17,774 nt of DNA, from positions 7,689 to 25,462 of the forward strand of contig CAJUCK010000037.1 in the NCBI GenBank assembly GCA_910585395.1, read 5' to 3'. The position numbers and the translations under genes were made by a program. Positions 15,759 to 17,774 of this stretch are shown in pieces. A model generated the notes under the pieces. It saw only the letters and a list, made by a program, of their open reading frames with translations, was not told the origin of the DNA and searched no databases. This stretch comes from an uncultured Lachnospiraceae bacterium. GTDB lineage: Bacteria > Bacillota > Clostridia > Lachnospirales > Lachnospiraceae. Numbering within the stretch: the first letter of the stretch is position 1; the number at the start of each line of letters is the position of its first letter.

Positions 15759-15795
15759 GGCGTATAAGAAGCAGGATGGGCAAGCTGGGCTGACA

Positions 15796-15815
15796 GGCAG
15801 TATTATGGCAGTATT
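15796..15815. repeat. Short direct repeat in the regulator/NuoE-like intergenic region
   Basis: GGCAGTATT occurs twice (15796-15804 and 15807-15815) at an 11-bp offset, close to one helical turn, about 60 bp upstream of the -35 box of the next promoter. It may be a regulator site or chance. I see no convincing terminator elsewhere in 15759-15876. Confidence 0.35.
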
Positions 15816-15876
15816 TTCAGGGAGGATGGAAAAGCAGAAGGATTACTTAATTTAAAGATAACATGTATATACTTCC

Positions 15877-15905
15877 TTGAGTTCATGGTTTAATAATGTT
15901 ATACT
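15877..15905 (+). promoter_or_regulatory. Sigma-A promoter of the NuoE/NuoF-like operon
   Basis: TTGAGT (15877-15882), a 17-bp spacer and TATACT (15900-15905) form a good promoter. The start would be near 15912, about 40 nt before the TTG start codon. TAATGTTATAC (15894-15904) and TAATGTATAC (15915-15924) form an imperfect direct repeat 21 bp apart across the -10 and start region, a possible operator. Confidence 0.75.
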
Positions 15906-15937
15906 AAAAATACCTAATGTATACAAAAGAAACCAAC

Positions 15938-15944
15938 AAGGAGG
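15938..15944 (+). promoter_or_regulatory. Ribosome binding site fixing a TTG start
   Basis: A full AAGGAGG lies 7 nt before TTG 15952. The frame also opens upstream at TTG 15877, but that stretch is the promoter, so 15952 is the start. Confidence 0.85.
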
Positions 15945-15951
15945 AGAAGAT

Positions 15952-16455
15952 TTGGAAGCAAAGGAAGTGAAGGTATTAGATGAGATTTTGGCAGCTCATG
16001 ATTACAGCCAGACTAAAGTCATTGCCATTATGCAGGACATCCAGAAGGTATACCGCTATCTGCCAGAAGAGATGCTGTGTTATATTGCAAAGAAGCTGCA
16101 CATGAGCGAGGCAAAAGTATATGGGGTGGCGACATTTTATGAGAATTTCTCACTGGAACCAAAGGGAAAATACGTGATTAAAATCTGTGATGGAACAGCA
16201 TGCCATGTGCGGCAGTCTACCGCTATTTTAAATGAAATTCGCGGTATTTTAGGAGTGACGGCGGCGAAACCTACCACAGATGATATGATGTTTACTGTGG
16301 AGACAGTTTCCTGTCTGGGCGCCTGTGGCCTGGCTCCAGTTTGTACCGTCAATGATGTGGTACATGCAGCCATGACGCCGGAGAAAGCCAGAGCGCTGAT
16401 CAAAGAATTGAGGGAAGGCGGTACTGCAAGAGAGGAGGCTGCAGATGAGAATTAA
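15952..16455 (+). CDS. nuoE: NuoE-like [2Fe-2S] subunit of an NAD(P)-linked oxidoreductase/hydrogenase
   Basis: This is a 167-residue thioredoxin-fold ferredoxin of the NuoE/HydC/HndA family, an electron-transfer subunit next to the NADH-oxidising flavoprotein. A helical N-domain (VIAIMQDIQKVYRYLPEEM, VYGVATFYENFSL) precedes the [2Fe-2S] ligands C79 and C84 (CDGTACHV) and C121 and C125 (SCLGACGLAPV). The length is typical once the TTG start is used; the upstream in-frame extension (MSSWFNN...) covers the promoter. The stop overlaps the next gene by 11 bp, implying translational coupling. The symbol denotes the family: with no other complex I genes in view, a hydrogenase or formate dehydrogenase diaphorase module is more likely than respiratory complex I. 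Confidence 0.93.
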   Translation: MEAKEVKVLDEILAAHDYSQTKVIAIMQDIQKVYRYLPEEMLCYIAKKLHMSEAKVYGVATFYENFSLEPKGKYVIKICDGTACHVRQSTAILNEIRGILGVTAAKPTTDDMMFTVETVSCLGACGLAPVCTVNDVVHAAMTPEKARALIKELREGGTAREEAADEN

Positions 16456-17774
16456 TACGAGAGAAGAGCTGGAGGCAAGGAGAAAAGAATATGCGGCATC
16501 CTTAAAGACCCAGAGAAAACAGATTCTGATCTGTGCAGGAACGGGATGTGTCGCTGGAGGTTCCTTGAATATCTATGCAAGAATGCAGGAAATTCTTATG
16601 GAACGTGGGATCAAGTGTTCTTTGGTACTGGAGAAAGAACCTCATGACGAAAGTATTGGCTTAAAGAAATCTGGATGTCATGGATTTTGTGAGATGGGGC
16701 CGCTTTTGCGTATTGAGCCAGATGGAATTCTCTATGTTAAGGTAAAAGTAGAAGATTGTGAGGAGATTATTGAGAAGAGCATTGCTGGAGATGGGATTAT
16801 AGACCGTCTGGTATACCATGACCAGGAAGGAAAGGCCTATGAAAGGCAGGATGATATTCCTTTTTATAAACAGCAGACTCGTGTGGCATTGGAGGACTGT
16901 GGAAGGATCAATGCAGAATCCATCAAGGAATACATAGCAGTAGGCGGTTATGGAGCCGTGGCAAAAGCTCTGTTTGATATGACACCTCAGCAGATTGTAG
17001 ATGAAGTGTCTGAGGCATCCCTGCGCGGCCGGGGCGGCGGCGGATTTCCCACTGGACGAAAATGGGGGCAGGTGCTGGCGCAAGATCAAGATATCAAATA
17101 TGTGGTCTGCAACGGTGATGAAGGTGATCCAGGCGCGTTTATGGACAGAAGCATGATGGAGGGCGATCCTCACCGTGTAATTGAAGGAATGCTGATTGCC
17201 GGGATTGCAACAGGGGCTCATTATGGCTTCATTTATGTGCGTGCAGAATATCCTCTTGCAGTGGAACGTTTGCAGAATGCCATTAATAAGGCGGAGGAAA
17301 AAGGTCTGCTGGGTGAAAATATTTTAGGTTCTGGTTTTGATTTCGATCTGCAGATCAGCCAGGGTGCAGGCGCATTTGTGTGTGGGGAAGGATCTGCTTT
17401 GACAGCTTCCATTGAAGGAAATCGGGGAATGCCGAGAGTCAAACCGCCTCGAACGGTGGAAAAAGGTCTGTTTGAAAAGCCTACCGTATTGAATAATGTG
17501 GAGACGTATTGTAATGTTCCTCCTATTATCAGTAAAGGGGCTGCATGGTATAAAACTATTGGACCAGACAATAATCATGGAACGAAGGCGTTTGCCCTTA
17601 CGGGAAATGTTATGAATACAGGGCTGATTGAGGTGCCTATGGGAACACCGCTGCGCAAAGTGATTTTTGATATTGGCGGCGGCGTCAAAGGAGGCGGGTT
17701 CAAGGCAGTGCAGATTGGCGGTCCTTCTGGAGGCTGTCTCTGCATCAATCCCACAGAGGATCATCTGGACCTGC
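16445..17774 (+). CDS. nuoF: NuoF-like FMN/NADH-binding subunit (3' partial), HydB/HndC type
   Basis: This flavoprotein takes electrons from or to NAD(P)H through FMN and Fe-S centres. About 443 residues are visible of roughly 600; the frame is open to the window end. An N-terminal thioredoxin-like [2Fe-2S] domain has C30 and C35 (CAGTGC) and C78 and C82 (GCHGFC). This extra domain marks HydB/HndC-type hydrogenase subunits rather than plain complex I NuoF. The NADH/FMN site shows LRGRGGGGFPTGRKW (193-207), NGDEGDPGAFMDRSMMEGDPH (from 223) and VCGEGSALTASIEG. The 4Fe-4S motif and any C-terminal ferredoxin lie outside. GAGGAGG is 6 nt before the ATG, inside the upstream gene. An [FeFe] hydrogenase catalytic gene is the expected next neighbour. 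Confidence 0.95.
   Translation, partial: MRINTREELEARRKEYAASLKTQRKQILICAGTGCVAGGSLNIYARMQEILMERGIKCSLVLEKEPHDESIGLKKSGCHGFCEMGPLLRIEPDGILYVKVKVEDCEEIIEKSIAGDGIIDRLVYHDQEGKAYERQDDIPFYKQQTRVALEDCGRINAESIKEYIAVGGYGAVAKALFDMTPQQIVDEVSEASLRGRGGGGFPTGRKWGQVLAQDQDIKYVVCNGDEGDPGAFMDRSMMEGDPHRVIEGMLIAGIATGAHYGFIYVRAEYPLAVERLQNAINKAEEKGLLGENILGSGFDFDLQISQGAGAFVCGEGSALTASIEGNRGMPRVKPPRTVEKGLFEKPTVLNNVETYCNVPPIISKGAAWYKTIGPDNNHGTKAFALTGNVMNTGLIEVPMGTPLRKVIFDIGGGVKGGGFKAVQIGGPSGGCLCINPTEDHLDL

Noticed and set aside
15877..15951. N-terminal extension of the NuoE-like protein from TTG 15877
   Set aside because: The stretch holds a TTGAGT-17-TATACT promoter, and a full AAGGAGG precedes TTG 15952, which gives the usual family length.
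16661..17221. 186-codon minus-strand open frame opposite the NuoF-like gene
   Set aside because: It lies wholly within a confidently identified gene, and its translation resembles no recognisable protein.

Overview
The window reads as chromosomal DNA of an anaerobic, low-to-mid GC Firmicute, most likely a Lachnospiraceae-type gut clostridium. This is inferred from strong AAGGAGG-type ribosome binding sites, AddAB-type rather than RecBCD-type recombination, a perfect CIRCE heat-shock operator, a clostridial-style HtpG middle domain, and NuoE/NuoF-like subunits of the kind found with [FeFe] hydrogenases. No mobile element, CRISPR array, tRNA or rRNA is visible. Coding density is high.

Left block (1-10112, all + strand). 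The window opens inside addA (helicase-nuclease, N-terminus outside). It continues with maf, a small acidic protein of unknown function, a COG2509-type FAD oxidoreductase, a PrsA-like lipoprotein peptidyl-prolyl isomerase gene interrupted by one in-frame TAG, and an SbcCD/YhaON-like pair (calcineurin-type phosphoesterase plus long coiled-coil ATPase). The addA and phosphoesterase/ATPase genes give the block a DNA-end-processing theme, as in the B. subtilis addBA-sbcDC arrangement, with housekeeping genes in between. A perfect 19-bp hairpin at 10176-10220 ends this block and also serves the convergent htpG.

Middle block (10242-15758). htpG (Hsp90) is on the minus strand and diverges from a two-gene + strand unit: a DUF342/FapA-type protein with an N-terminal array of about eight 24-26-residue repeats, then a response regulator with a receiver and a degenerate HD-GYP domain. 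The 265-bp divergent region carries two good sigma-A promoters and a perfect CIRCE, unusually placed just upstream of the htpG -35 box.

Right block (15877-17774). A sigma-A promoter drives a NuoE-like [2Fe-2S] protein, best started at a TTG codon, and an overlapping NuoF-like flavoprotein that runs off the window. These look like the diaphorase part of an NAD(P)-linked (probably bifurcating) hydrogenase.

The observations most worth a second look are the TAG-interrupted foldase gene, the CIRCE position, the repeat-DUF342/degenerate HD-GYP pair, and two oddities in HtpG: a shortened N/M junction and an acidic insert.
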